From positions 76,734,633 to 76,798,632 of the forward strand of contig OY294068.1 in the NCBI GenBank assembly GCA_958510875.1: 64,000 nt of DNA, in the 5' to 3' direction. Shown in pieces: positions 34,496 to 47,859 of the stretch (within the stretch, counting starts at the first letter, position 1; the number at the start of each line of letters is the position of its first letter). Position numbers and translations under genes: made by a program. The DNA is from Endomychus coccineus (Eukaryota > Arthropoda > Insecta > Coleoptera > Endomychidae). The notes under the pieces are model-generated. The model ran no database searches. It was not told the DNA's origin and was given only the letters and a program-made list of their open reading frames with translations.

Positions 34496-36852
34496 AAATT
34501 AACAATGTTTAGTTTCTAACTAGATTGCATGTTGGTACCCCTGCTACTATCAGTAACATCTGACATTTGAGTACCTATATAAACAAATGAAACTATGAAG
34601 GTGCAAGTATGAATTGAAAAGTAATTATCAGGTCAAATGAGGGCTTTCAAATTTTTATTTACCAACTGAAAATAATAAATCGTATCTGAGAATCTAGGGA
34701 GAAAACTAGTTTCTTTCAGGACTAAACTGATATTTAAAAATTTCGGGTCATTAATACGTCAGTATTTTGATATATTCAGGAAGAAAAGAAGTATACACAC
34801 GTACATAGGAAACTATGTTAGAAATAAACAAAAGATGGTAGGTACAGTAGGAAGGGAAACTTTAGATGATGCAAGAATTACATCTCATTAGATGGACACA
34901 ATGTACAGTGAGAGTGAAAAAGTTAAAAGTGTAATTGGTAAACTTAGCCCAAAAAATTGAATGTGGTTTAAAAATTTATAAGCTAAGATTTTATGGAAGT
35001 CACATTCAGATACTGTGAATTCTGATAATTACGATACTAGGAAGGTCATATTCTATAAAGTTGTAAGAATATAATAATAATATTAATGTACATTTCTTGG
35101 TGTTTGGTGATATATATTGGGCATTCATTTGGAAAAATTTATACTACCTTTTATAAGCTTAAGAAAATTCCAAACTATTGACATATCATAATGTTTATCA
35201 TTTATCACTAGCTCTTTCAAAGCTACCTTGTTTCCTTGGGAGGTTCATACAGCAGTCGTTACGAAAGAGTAAATGTAAAGTTTTGCAATATAAAATTCTA
35301 AAGGTTGATGAGGTGTTCATCATAGAATCAGTTTTATATCACTATTTTACTAAAAAATGTGTATTCAGAATCTAGTAGCACTAAAGAGAAATAAAAGTCT
35401 TGGCAACCAAAGTTTATTAAGATATTTACCAAAAATGTACTTATTATGTAGCAGTATTTAGCTATAACAAGTTGCCAAATGTTTTGAGTACTAGTAATCT
35501 TCAACAAAAGATTGTTTAAAAAAGTGATCAATTGATTTTTTGAATCATATGATGGATTAATATAAGAATAAATATTGAGTGAATATAACGTTGTCTACAA
35601 AAGTCGCTATAAATTGATAAATGCAAGGATGATGAGACGAAATATATAATAGTATAATAATAATAAATATATAAGTATACATTTATTAGCACCAATTTAA
35701 AGAAGAAAAGTAAAAAAAAATATTGTATATGTATAGGTTGTTCATTCTAAAGTATACCTAGAACATATATCCCTTACATAGTTGAAAGGGTTTTCAAATT
35801 ATGTAGATTGACTCAAGAGGGATATCTTGTAGAAAATTCGCCACGAAGATTATTATATTTTTTCTGTTTACATTGAAGTTATTGGGTGCAAAAGTATAGT
35901 TTATTATTAATTAATTGTATGATAATAAGTTGATACTGTGAGCATTTTTGATTAAACCGTTATTGCCTCAAATATTTTAATTAGGTATATTTTTATCAAA
36001 ACAAAATTAATGCCTACAGAATTAGGTATTGTAAATCTCTTTCTTATGTTAATTGCAAATGTAAAAATTTTTAATTCTATTATTAGACTCACCCTATCAG
36101 AAAAATAATTAGTTCGTTGTTATATATTATGAATTTGGTCATTAGCCATTTAGAATTAAGAATCAAATGTCTTTGATGTTTCAATTTGATTCTCATCAGA
36201 ATGCATTATCCTCCTAAGAGTAAAGTTTCAGTGAGATGTAAATTGTGCTTAAGACTTTTCAAATAATCGATGGTGGAAGCCGTTACTTTATGGTAATTTA
36301 TCATTTTGATTATATGAAAGAATAACTACTTTGTTTTTATACCACTTTTCAAATCTTATTTGACCGAATGATTAGGATTATGTAGTGAGTATATGATGTA
36401 TTATTATTACGTGAACCCGGATTGAAATGAAATTATTTTCTGAAATTTTAATCAAAAATGATCGATTAATCCATATTTATTGCCATCTCTAGTTAATATT
36501 GTGAGTATTCTGATAACGTGAAAGTCGCATGCATTTGTCTACGTGCGCTCTATCTTGGAAGTAAACAGACTTATAGTAAGGTACACAAATCGATGAAAAT
36601 GAATCCCAGACATCTAGCAAACCTATTTCTCTCAACGGCCGTCCGCACATTGTAGTTAGAATTATAGCGGCAATAGAGCTGCTGAGTACTAAGAGTGCTA
36701 CATTTTACGACTTGTCAAAACTTTTATAGATCGGTATCAAGTGCAAGTTCAATTACGAGAGCCTTTAGGCCACCCTCTTAACGTGTGCTGCACCTCATCC
36801 GGAATTTTTGTGATTTTTCAACCATTGTTCATTGATATTTTGTTTTTCATAA
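34496..36852. other. Intergenic, no gene seen
   Basis: Very AT-rich. The short open frames at 35178-35375 and 35334-35531 have no recognisable motif. Confidence 0.4.
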
Positions 36853-38771
36853 ATTACGCCTTTCATTAAATTATTAATCTTTTTAGATCTGAAATTTGCA
36901 TTGCCTAATAATAATAAAAAACTGCCTATCGACAATATTATTGCAAATTTAGAATGCGGAATTAGGAATAAAAATTTAGAGGAAAAAAATGAGATGAGAA
37001 ACAAAGTTTGTAACATTTTGACAAACAAAAAGAACAAACAGAAAGCAGAAATAGGTGTTGCAAAGAATCGTTTTAACTATCATACAAAAATAACAAAGAG
37101 TTCTTACACGCTAACCCTCAAATATTAGTTTTGAACGCGGATAAGTGTAATAAAACCGTCATAATGCATAGGAATGACTATGAAAACAAAATAGGAAACC
37201 TTTTAAATGATGAAACAACTTATAAAAAATTAAAATATGACCCTACTTTATCAGTACAAAATAACATGAATAAATTGATAAATAAATGGCACAAAAATAA
37301 GATAATCCCTATTGAACTAAAAAATAAATTAATTTGCCATAATGGGATTGCACCTTATATCTATGGGCTTCCGAAGCTACATAAAAATGATATACCTCTA
37401 AGACCCATTGTAAGTAATATTGGAGCGCCCACTTACAATTTATCAAAATTTCTATCAAAATCTATCAATAATATATTAGGAAAAAATGAATTTCATGTGA
37501 AAAACTCTTGGCAATTTAATGAATTTATAAAAAATCAATCCGTACCCGTAAACCATCAACTAATTTCCTTGGACGTTGTTTCGTTATTTACAAATATACC
37601 TGTCGTGTTGGCATTGAATAGCATCAAAAAACGTTGGGCAGAGATTAAAAACCACACACCTCTAGATCAATCTGAATTTATAAATGCTGTTAAGTTTTGT
37701 TTAGAATGCACTTATTTTCAGTATGGTGAGCAATATTTTGGACAAATCTTCGGCACAGCAATGGGATCTCCTATTTCAGCTACAATTGCTAACCTCGTTA
37801 TGGAATGCCTAGAGGAATCTGTTATAAGTTCATTCGATTTTCAGCCTGTATTTTTTAAACGATATGTAGATGATTGCCTTATGTGTGTTCCTAACGATAA
37901 AATTCAGTATGTGATTAATAAATTTAACAGTTTCCACTGTAAACTTCAATTCACTTGTGAAATAGAAGTAAACAAAAACATAAATTTCCTAGATATGAAC
38001 ATTAGGCATGATGTAGATGAAAAAATGAAAACTTCTTGGTTTACTAAAGAAGTTTGGTCTCAACGTTATCTTCACTTCAATTCCGTTGCACCAGCTTGTT
38101 ATAAAAAAAGTGTCATAAACAGCCTTACAGACCGCGCGATAAAATTGTCCCACGCAGAGGACCCTCCCAAGAATTTAAAAATTGTTCGTAATACACTGGA
38201 ATTGAATGGCTACCCAAAAACTTTCTTCAATCCGATCATTAAAGAAAGAATAAACAGAATCTATAATGGTTCTTCATATAAAAATAACATAAAAGGTATT
38301 ACAGACAATTATATAACTTTACCATACATTCCAGAAACCTCAGAGAAAATTAAGAATTGTTTGAAAAAGTACGATATAAATGTCGCGCATAAACTTACTA
38401 ACTGTGTTGGAAAGTATTTCTCAAATCTAAAGCCTTTAATACCTAAAGATAAACAAACCCACACAGTATACAAATTAAATTGTTTAGATTGCGATGGAAC
38501 TTATACTGGAAGCTGTAAACAATATTTACAAAAAAGAATGTACGGCCATAGGTATAGTACAAAAAACAAAAACTTAGAAAATTCCACCGCTCTTGCTAAA
38601 CACTGCTTTGATTATAACCATCAATTCGATTACAGTAATGTTAATATTCTAACTAAGGAAACCAATCATTATAAAAGATCTATTTTGGAGATGATTCACA
38701 TAAAACGTGACTCTAAGTCTGTAAATCATAGGACAGACACTCAAAATCTAAGTCATATCATACAAATTTGA
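36853..38771 (+). pseudogene. Penelope-like retroelement ORF: reverse transcriptase plus GIY-YIG endonuclease
   Basis: Almost intact. An N-terminal segment (36853-37128, with LKFALPNNNKKLP) is joined by a single frameshift near 37090 to a 546-codon open frame ending at 38771. It contains NADKCNKTVI, then the RT blocks YGLPKLHKNDIPLRPIVS, LISLDVVSLFTNIP (first catalytic Asp), GTAMGSPISATIANLVME and FKRYVDDCLM (YVDD box). The C-terminus is a GIY-YIG nuclease (VYKLNCLDCDGTYTGSC, then QKRMYGHR), in which the usual YIG is YTG. RT plus C-terminal GIY-YIG defines Penelope-like elements. There is one frameshift and no internal stops in the long frame, so decay is recent. A hammerhead-like motif follows downstream. 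Confidence 0.9.
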
Positions 38772-39176
38772 TCAAATAATTTCAATTTCTCTTGCAAATT
38801 CCTACATGCCTCGTTATAATGTAATAGTGTATATTAGGTAAAATGTCTAGTATACCTCCTGTCACGAAAGAACCTTTTTGTTTAGATCATAAATTTAACA
38901 TCTGGTTTAAAAGTTGTATACTAAAACTTGAATTATATTTGCCTCGTCTCAGTCGATCACTTACTGTGTTGACATGTGTACGCTTTTGTTAAGAATTCTT
39001 CTCTGCAGTGGATTCTTGATAATTTTACTATAGCATTGAGGATTACAATTTCGTTTAATCGTGTTCCTTTCGTTTCGGCGACGTGGGCATTTTAATTGAA
39101 ATTGGTGCGATTTGGACGCTTTGTGTAATACAATTGGTTTCAAGTAATCAAAAAATTTTTAGACGTAATAAGTCTT

Positions 39177-39213
39177 CTGATGATGGTCGTGAGCCCGAAA
39201 CGTACGTAATGGC
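39177..39213 (+). ncRNA. Hammerhead ribozyme-like core downstream of the PLE
   Basis: CTGATGA (39177-39183), then TGGTCGTGAGCCC able to form a short GGU/GCC stem with a CGUGA loop, then GAAAC (39197-39201), then the self-complementary CGTACGTAA, which could give a short stem III ending in a GUA cleavage site. PLE terminal repeats are known to carry hammerhead ribozymes. Stem I pairing is not convincing, so activity is uncertain. Confidence 0.5.
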
Positions 39214-39399
39214 AAAAAATTTTAAAACAGTGTTAATGTGACCTATTTCCCGAGAATTTTTATATATAATTCATACTGAGTCAAGAATCTTTATATTATA
39301 ATTACCTCAATAGATTTTTCAGTGCTGTTTACATTTTAATCAATTTTTTTTGATGGATGGTTTAAATATAATGGTGGGTGGTTCAAAAATGAGTATTAA

Positions 39400-40235
39400 A
39401 AGACATTCACAATTACAATTTATTTGGAAGGTATGTTACAACATAAATCATTTCGACAAACTTTAATCTTGATATGAAATTAGCAAACATCAAAACCACA
39501 GGACAAAATCATGGTTATTGTTTATAAACTAAAAGAGTTCATACTGCATACATTTATAACACTAAGGTATGAAATAATCCCTTATTTACTAAAAATACTA
39601 TTAAAGTACTAAGGACCTTTCAGCTACCAAGTGGCCATGATCCGAGTAACCTAAATTAAAAAAGAAATGTACTGGTTTAATACTATTTGAGGTTCATTGT
39701 GCAAACAAGGGCATTATTAACCCCAAATTATACTTAACAGCATCCCAATTTATTTTACACTGGTGATGGCTATTTGGTAACTGAAAGGTCCTTAGTACTT
39801 TTAATAGCCTTTTTAGTTGATAAGGGCGATTTTTCGTATCTAGTAATGCTTAATTACAAATCAAAGTATACATACAATTTTATACTCAAACAGAAATGAA
39901 AATCATGAAACAAACAGATCTACCATCTTGAAGCAAAAATAATACATAAAAATTTATTTCAAACTATATTAAACATAATAAAACTATAAGAGTTCACAGT
40001 GTGGATACACTATAAAGTATCACCCTCAGTCACTAAAAATACTTTAAGTAAGGAGCTTTCAGCTACAAAGTAGACACCATCACAGTAATTAGAATCAAAA
40101 TGTTTAAATTCTATTTGGGGTTAATAATATAAACAATGGGTTACCCTCAGCTGGAAAATTTAATAAATTGCTTTTTCGTTTAATACATTTCCATCCCTTC
40201 TAATTACCTAGATATTTGTCCATATTGTGTTTCAA
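39400..40235. repeat. PLE-derived repeats with hammerhead-like cores, copies 2-4
   Basis: Three further copies of the TGATGGCTACTTGGTAGCTG/AAAGG block. One is on plus (39760-39788: TGGTGATGGC...AACTGAAAGG). Two are on minus (39614-39643, whose reverse complement reads ATGGCCACTTGGTAGCTG, and 40052-40087). Flanks share AGTACTTT(AA)NAGTATTTTT and the AGCTG(A)GG(G)TAA phrases with the repeat at 33780 and the PLE fragment at 41560. Opposite orientations a few hundred bases apart fit the rearranged copies PLEs often leave. Confidence 0.55.
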
Positions 40236-40320
40236 AAGTGATAAAATATCTTGAGAAATGGTGGTACCTGTATTCAAAACATGTTAGACTAACGCTGATT
40301 TTTCACAATTCTTTTTCTAT

Positions 40321-41436
40321 ACAGGGTGTCTCAGATTTTAATCGGGAGAATTTAATAGACGATAGAAAATTTGATTTTGAGGAAAAAATTCCCAATAACG
40401 TATATGCACAGACGCTTAGTTTTTGAGATACAGGGGGTGTTGAAATTGATACAAAAAATTCGTTTTTTGCGAATATCTCCGGAATCGTTTATCGTACAGA
40501 AAACAGCTTTTGCAAGCATTTTCTACTCATAGTAAGCTATGTTGTGTGATAAAAATTTTTTTTTTAGTCATAATTGGTGAAGATTTTGAAGGGGTAGTTG
40601 GTGTTTTCCCCCCAACTTCTACGCCACTGGAAAAAGTACGGTTTAGAGACAACCATTTAAACCACCATTATTTTCTACACAAAAAAGTGTGGATGGTCAT
40701 AAGCTCTAAAGTTGACTGTTTTCGAGAAAAATCAACTTTTATGTTGAAAAACATGGTCAATTCTTACTAATTAAACAAAATTTATTCAAACGTTAGAACA
40801 AGTAACAAAACCAGAAAATTGACCATGTTTTTCAACATAAAAGTTGATTTTTTTCGAAAACGCACATCTTTAGAGCTTATGACCAAGAGTAGTTGACCGT
40901 TTTCGAGAAAAATCAAATTTATGTTGAAAAACATGGTCAATTCTTACTAATTAAACAAAATTTATTTAAACGTTAGAACAAGTAACAAAACCAGAAAAAT
41001 GACCATGTTTTTCAACATAAAAGTTGATTTTCTCGAAAACCCACATTTTTAGAGCTTATGACCAAGAGGACCTTTTTAGTGTAGAAAACATTGGCGGTTC
41101 AAACGGTTGTCTCAAAACTGTACTTTTTCCAGTGGCGTAGAAGTTGGGGAGAAAAACACCAACTATCCCTTCAAAATCTTCACCAATTATGACTAAAAAA
41201 AAAATTGTATCACAGAACATAGCTTACTATGAGTAGAAGATGCTTGCAAAAGCTGTTTTCTGTACGGTGAACGGTTCCGGAGATATTAGCAAAAAACGAA
41301 TTTTTTAAATCAATTTCAACAATCTGTATCTCAAAAACTAAGTGTCTGTGCATATATGTTATTAGGAATTTTTTTCTCAAAATCAAATTTTCTATCGTCT
41401 ATCAAATTTTCCTGATTAAAATCTGAGACACCCTGT
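40321..41436. mobile_element. 1.1-kb palindromic element with ACAGGGTGTCTCAG ends
   Basis: It starts ACAGGGTGTCTCAGATTTTA and ends with the inverse TAAAATCTGAGACACCCTGT, with TA on both sides (TAT|ACAGGG...CCCTGT|ATA). The arms mirror each other for about 390 bp. The centre contains extra alternating inverted copies of a ~90-bp module (AAACATGGTCAATTCTTACT at 40749-40768 and again at 40930-40949, with inverses between). No transposase is visible. It is non-autonomous, and the TA flanks suggest a Tc1/mariner-mobilised MITE. Confidence 0.82.
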
Positions 41437-41539
41437 ATAATAAAATGATTCTTGAAACATGTATGAATTATATGTAATTTCTTGGGAAATACTTGAACTA
41501 TATTTTCCTCTTTACATACGTTTGGGTCTCATGACGAGC

Positions 41540-41935
41540 ATTAGAAGACGTTTGAAAACCAATTTTTTAGTCACTAAAGCGCATTCATCCTTCAGTAATT
41601 AATGAATTCCATAATTCGGTTTCTAAATTTGGAATACAACCTGTTTATAGAATACCTTCAATAAAGTTCCTGATTCCTACAAATCCGGGATTTACAAAAT
41701 CGATTGCGAGTCGTGTTCAAAATACTATGTGGGCCAAACATATTTTAGATATGGGTCACACCTTTTCTCAAGAAAGTTTATCACTTTTAAAACACTGTGC
41801 AGACAGATATGTTGATAATTTGGAAAGGACGGAAATAAATAAACGAAAAAGTAATTTATTAAATTCCGATTTATCTTCAGCTGAGGGTAATCCCTTGTTT
41901 ACATTACTAACGAGAAATAGTATTTAAATATGCAC
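41540..41935 (+). pseudogene. Second PLE fragment: GIY-YIG endonuclease end
   Basis: In the frame after the connecting linker, the sequence encodes SGIYKIDCESCSKYYVGQTY (about 41685-41745). This is a good GIY...YVG motif with the paired cysteines typical of PLE nucleases. Frame shifts then separate it from the C-terminal helices. The reverse transcriptase part is missing. Downstream (41961-41990) lies CTGAGATGGC...GTTGAAAGG, another copy of the hammerhead-like repeat, which ties that repeat family to this PLE. Confidence 0.7.
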
Positions 41936-42122
41936 GTTTTGATTTCTAATTTAGTCTACTCTGAGATGGCTACCTGGCAGTTGAAAGGTCCTAAACACTT
42001 AAACAGTATTTTTGGTTGATAAGAACGATTGTTTCTTATTTATACTATATAAAACATGAAAATTGTTCTGACCAAATTCAATCTTTATATGAACATGTAA
42101 AATTTTTCAGACTCCAATTCTT

Positions 42123-45100
42123 CTACTGTTCGTTATGCAACCCCAGGTGCATAGTGCATTTTATTGTACTTGTAGTCCTTTTTTCATAAAATTGTTTATG
42201 AACGCTTTTATCATTTCTGGTGTTCGATGTTTCAATATTATTATTATGTTTTAATATTTCTTTACAATTCCGTAAACTAGGTAGTTTATTTTGTTTTATT
42301 GTCTCTCCAAAGTGCAAAACTATTTCTCTTTTCTCTGGGGTAGTCCAATATCTTCTTACACCTGAAAAATTTGTAAATGGTAGAAAATGTGATGATTTTA
42401 ATTATTTTAATGTAACATAGCACTTAACCAATAAGCATTACCAGTTTTTCTTTTTTCACCACCGCTTAATATGATTTCTTTCTGTTTGTTTATTCAGTTT
42501 GCTATATAGGCTTTTAATTGTGTTCCACTTCTTCTCTTCAGTTGGGGTTGATGTTTTATCAGAGAACAACATAAGTCCATGGGGGGTAACTCACAGTTCT
42601 CAATAAAATATTTCGCTCCATTGTGCACTACTTTCTTTTCTTCTTCACTCCATGACAGTCGCTTAGGAGAGGTTCCCAATATATTTTTACAAAGATCTAG
42701 AAAAAAAATTTGTTAATTTCACAACCACAACATAGTTTTCATAGATAGAATAAAATAATTTAATTTTGTTTACACATCACTCATCATATAGAATAGAACA
42801 TTATTGTGATTATAATAGTTTTGACAACTAGAGCGTCATACTCGGAACGATACAAGAAGTACATATAATTCTCGTTCTGAAGAGGACTCGCTAGTTAGCG
42901 AAAGTGCTCTATTTTATAACGGTTTCTACAGTCGATTTCTTATAGTTTATCTCAGTCTCAAAATCAGTGGTAATATAAAACACAGTCGAAAGCTACATTG
43001 AACTTAAGAATGTTTCATTATTGACAAAAATTTCTATAAATGATTCAACCATTTGTCTAGTCAAATGAAAGAAGTTTAGGTAATTTATAGTAAGTCCAGG
43101 ACAAATACATATATTCAACAACTTTTTTTTTACTGCAAGGGTCCAGTTGTCAATGTTCAACATGATGGATGGTGGAACACTACGACTTCACAGAAAAAGG
43201 TCGACTGTAGAATTTTTCCAAGTGTGGTATAAGATTGTCATGGTGGAAATTTTGAGAAATTAAAATTATTATCTAAAATTAATGAGAATATGAAATCGAT
43301 AATCACCTTTACTTAGGTTTACAAGTTGTTGCTTTCCTTTCCTACATACATTTTCTCTAGTTGCATCGACAGTAACATCTAAAAAACAAAAATTAATTTA
43401 TATACACATTCTAAATATTTAAGGAGATATTTACCAAAAAATTCTATCATTTAGTGCTAACCAAATTCTAGTATAGTAACAAATTTACTAACCTTGCAAA
43501 ATTTGATCTTCAGAAAAAACGATAGATTGATTACTGGATCTACACTCTGTATCAGTGTTGGTAGAAAAATCTAAAATAATGAATTTGATAAAATCACTTA
43601 TATGCATAATTTGAATTTATAATTTTAAGATTTAATTTTTTAGGCCTACCAGTATTATAGTATATATAACAGAATAACTAACCATGTGAACTTTGATCTT
43701 CAGAATCAACAGTTATGCTTCTGGTACTATCAGTTACATCATTTCCTTGAGCTTTTTCTAGTAAAACTGACATTCTTGTTATGTCTCTGGAAGCATCAGG
43801 CAATCTGTAATGGTTCAAATGTATCTTCTCATGGTGTCCCATATAGTCAGCCACATCTTTTATTTCGAATTTACCAAGATCCATAATCGCACAAAGAGTA
43901 GCAAATTGTTTCCTCAGTTTGGTTCCTCGGAGTGTGTGTGTGGTTTTTCTGCACCACACTCTACTGCAAATCTTTTCATTAGTCTTGTAGCTGATAAATG
44001 TTGATAAGCATCTTTGGCTGGAAGTCCAAACAAATATGGATTCGAATCATCAACTCCTGCTTCAATACGATATTTGATTATAATTTTCATATATTGCAGC
44101 TTTTCTGTGTGTACCATTACTGGTACACCTCTCCCTAATTTTCCTCGGATTAAAAATCTTACATAATTTTGTCCTGCTACATTACCTAAGCTTTCTTCAA
44201 CCGATTCATAACTCAGAAAATCTTCAATTTTCAATCTTTCCATCTCACTAGCTCTTCTTCTATTGAACAATAACAAAGATATAAGGACAAATCCCATTAA
44301 CTCCTTCCAATCATTCACACTAAATATAGTTATCAAACGTTCCATAAAATATTTAGAGCGCTCATCAAGATAATTCTTTAATTTTTGTATGTCATTTGAA
44401 GAAGGAAGCTCTTCCTTTTTTTAATCTTATGCTCAATCTGATTTTCTGCCACAGTTTTGTAAATGTCATATGGAAATCCTTCTTCCATTAGTGTCAGCAA
44501 ATCTCGCACTTCTCGTTGTCCATCTTGATTTCCAGACTTAATCATTTCTGATATTGAATAAAATGCAATTTTTTTTAGATAACTTCCTATTTTCGAAGCA
44601 GTAGCAGGTGCTCGATATTTCCCTGTTTCCTCTCTCAGCCCAGCCACTTGGTTGATAGCTGTAACTATATCATCATACATACAAGGTTTAAATATTTCTT
44701 CAAAATATTTCAGGTTTGTTTTTTTTTTGATACAATGAAAAAATTATGCAATTAGTCTCAGTCTAGCTCGTATCATACTTCGAAAATGGGGTGATCAATA
44801 TTTTGAAGTCAATCGATTTCCAAATAAAATTATCAACTTTTGATTTCTCACTAAATCATTGATTTCATCATCCCTCATCTGTGGTAAAATTTTGCTTCTC
44901 ATAACAAAGTTAGCTTCTTCAAGAGTGTAGCTTAGTAGACGACCGTTACACATTACATCTTTTTTTCCCTCTTGTGTCTTCTTGTTACATTTCTGATAAT
45001 GAACTGAAATTGACAAAGAAGAGAAGAATCCACCACAGCTCCCACAAATTTTGTAATGTTCACATTTCCTTGGTTTCAAGTTTTGTGGACATCTTACTGG

Positions 45101-47851
45101 TATTATAAAACCTCTATTATGTTCTTTATGTGAATTAAATATATAATCTCCTTTTCGCCTAATACCATCAATCATGTTTAAACTCTGATAGTCCTTTATA
45201 GGTAGAGCCATAAAATTTGACACACTTTCTTCCTTGGGATGTTTAAATTGCAAATGCCTAGCAAATTTTGTTTGTAATTTATAGCAAAAAGGACAAAAAT
45301 GTTGTTTTGAATTCTTAGTTGATTGTATTGTCAAATATTTGTAGTCTATATCCAGGATAGTGAAAGAAATTACTGGAATATCTTCACTTTCTTCAATTAT
45401 CACTTTTCTTACATCATCTGTACTTTGCTTTTTTATAATGGCAGAAATACCATGATCATAATCGATAGAATTTGTAGAAGATCTAGAAATTTCATTGCAA
45501 TGCCGAGTGTTTACTTCATCATTTGAGTCATAATCGGAAGTAATCTCCTCAGGGTCATAGTCAGGGTCATTTAGATCACCATTTTGAAATTCTGTGGAGA
45601 AATACACATTAGTAAATTTTTTATAACAATAATAGGAAGCATCAGAATCAATTAACAATTTTATTCTTGCTTTGCCAACATAGTGTACATGCTTCTTGAC
45701 CTTCAAGTGAATTGTGAATTTTTTTTATTTTGTACATATTTCTATTTTGATATTAATAATCACTACACTAAAAATAATCTATTGTGACATATTACTACAT
45801 AAAAGTGTGTGTTTTACTTAGGTACAAAGTTCGTTGTAATAGGAGTGGATAATGTAAATAAGGCAATCTGTAGGTAAGTTGTTTAAGGTATTTGCATAGA
45901 TATTTTTGGTACAATATTTAAAATGTATGCAAGTTAGGATTTGGATATTATTAATATGGGTCACTAGATAATTTGTGAATTCTCAATACGTTGTTTTTTC
46001 TTATGATGATAAAATATTTTTTTTAATTCTGCCTTATTTTCATTAAAAATATTTCAATTCCTGAAAATTTCATGTTGTTAACCATTGAGATTTTAATTAG
46101 AAGATTTATATTGGATGATTATAGAGTTATGAAAATGGAGTCCTTGAGACACTGTAAAGGTACAAGATCAGAGATTGAGTAATTATTTTTCTCCAATTTA
46201 CTAAAAGTCATGGCTTTCATATTAAAAATTTACTCAAAGATAACACTGTATAATATAGGTATCGGCTCATGGGTTTCAACTCATGTCTATCAATAATTAT
46301 TTCAACCATAGAAAGAACTATGGAAGGTGGTTTTCAATAGATTTGATATTACTAGTACTTACCATCATCTTCATTAATCATTTCATCTTCAAACCTTGTT
46401 CCTTTTTCTGTAACCTCTGTTCATGCTATTCCCTGACAATCTTCTACCCTTTCATTGTGTTCTATTTCTCCAATATTTATTTTACTATATTCATTCACTG
46501 GACTGCTTTCTAATTCTTCCCAACTTGTGTCTATGAACATGATGTCTAGAAAAAATAGAACTTTCCTTTATAAATAGGAAAATCAAATAAATAATAATGG
46601 GTACTTACCGTTCTTAATGAAATTAATATCAGTGTTAAATATGCTTTTTCCCAATTCTTCATCCACTATTTGACAAGTATCTTCACAGCCACCATCTGAA
46701 ACTGTTGATCCTCTGTACATATCTGTTGTATGTGCTAATTGATAATTCATTTCCATAGTTAATTTTCCTGAAACATAATTATAAATAATGGTAATGACAG
46801 AATACTAACTTTTTGAGGAAACTGAATCAATATAAATAATAGACCACCAAATTCTAATTTGATTTGAATGGCAAATAAACCCTCTAATTCAGTGTCCAGT
46901 TTTCATTACAAGTGTATATTTGGCGATATAATTATGAATTACCATTTTTGATAGAATTGTCTTGTTGGGAATTGGTCCTCTTCTTTACTTGTTCTAAAAT
47001 GATGTCAACATTTGAAAAAATTAATATACTCGTATCAATAGGTAAATTGTGATATTACCATTGTCTTTAGAATTATTCTTTTCAGGGAAGTATATCAGTT
47101 TTTGCTTCATGCTATCGATTTTGTTGAAATCTATTTCTATGTCATTTTTTTCAGATATTTCATCTACTTTCTTGAAAGTCTTTGCTTTATCCTTTGCCAC
47201 TGAAACAAAATGCTTTGTAAACAATTTCTCAATTTCTAGAAACATTTGACAGGCACAGATCCAGAAATTTGTTGGGGTGCACTATGTCGGAAGGGAGAAG
47301 GGTCATCTATTTTTGTTTGACAATTTATTTACAATTGTGGGAGGATCCACACCTAATTATTGAAAATAATCAATCATCTCTAGAATAATATATCTTACCA
47401 CTTTCCTTTATTTTGCTAACTGTTTTTTTCTTGAGCTATTATTAGACTTTCTTTTGGATACGTCTATAGTTTTCGTAGTTTCTGATATTATTTCTTTTGA
47501 AACAGTCTTTCTCCAACTACTTGCATCTGGAACAAATTGTTCTTTTGATTTACCAAGAAACAAAATAGGTTTTGCGTGGCATGATTAAAATGTGTTTGTG
47601 TTTGCTGGACGAAGTGGTAGTGATGTGCAGACAAGACAGATGGAAATGAACATACCTGGGTTATACAATTTATTCTCCAGATCAGCTCTAGAATCACTAC
47701 TAAACATCTGTATAGCTGAGAAATATCCAAAGGTTTTGTATGTGCTTTTACCACTTACACCTTTTACGAGTTTTAACCTTTTTGTAGGCACTATATGCAA
47801 GATGCCGTCATCAATATATTTCACTAAAGTGTACTTTTTTTGATTCCCCAT
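42123..47851 (-). pseudogene. Crypton-type tyrosine recombinase gene, 11 exons, inactivated
   Basis: Exons on the minus strand, all with GT-AG borders: 47851-47656, 47526-47399, 47199-47059, 46993-46943, 46767-46609, 46545-46363, 45591-43683, 43570-43493, 43378-43313, 42696-42442, 42361-42123. Exon 1 reads KKYTLVKYIDDGILHIVP. The large exon 7 holds Cys/His fingers (FCPFCYKLQTKFARHLQFKH; then CEHYKICGSCGGFFSSLSIS). The tyrosine recombinase domain follows: first catalytic Arg in FNRRRASEMERL, HTLRGTKLRK (H..R) and YMGHHEKIHLNHYRLP (GH and the Tyr). The C-terminus has two SANT/Myb-like repeats (LSWSEEEKKVV and RYWTTPEKREIV). Damage: a frameshift in the A-run of exon 2, TGA in exon 6, TGA and TAA near 44790-44730, two frameshifts near 44400 and 43940, and TGA in exon 10. 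Host-domesticated descent is equally possible. Confidence 0.8.
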
Positions 47852-47859
47852 CTTTATAT

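Noticed and set aside
44730..44795. Treating the in-frame stops of the Crypton gene as lying in an intron
   Set aside because: The residues on both sides of and between the stops continue in one frame with family-like sequence (SPHFRSMIRARLRL), so they are nonsense mutations.
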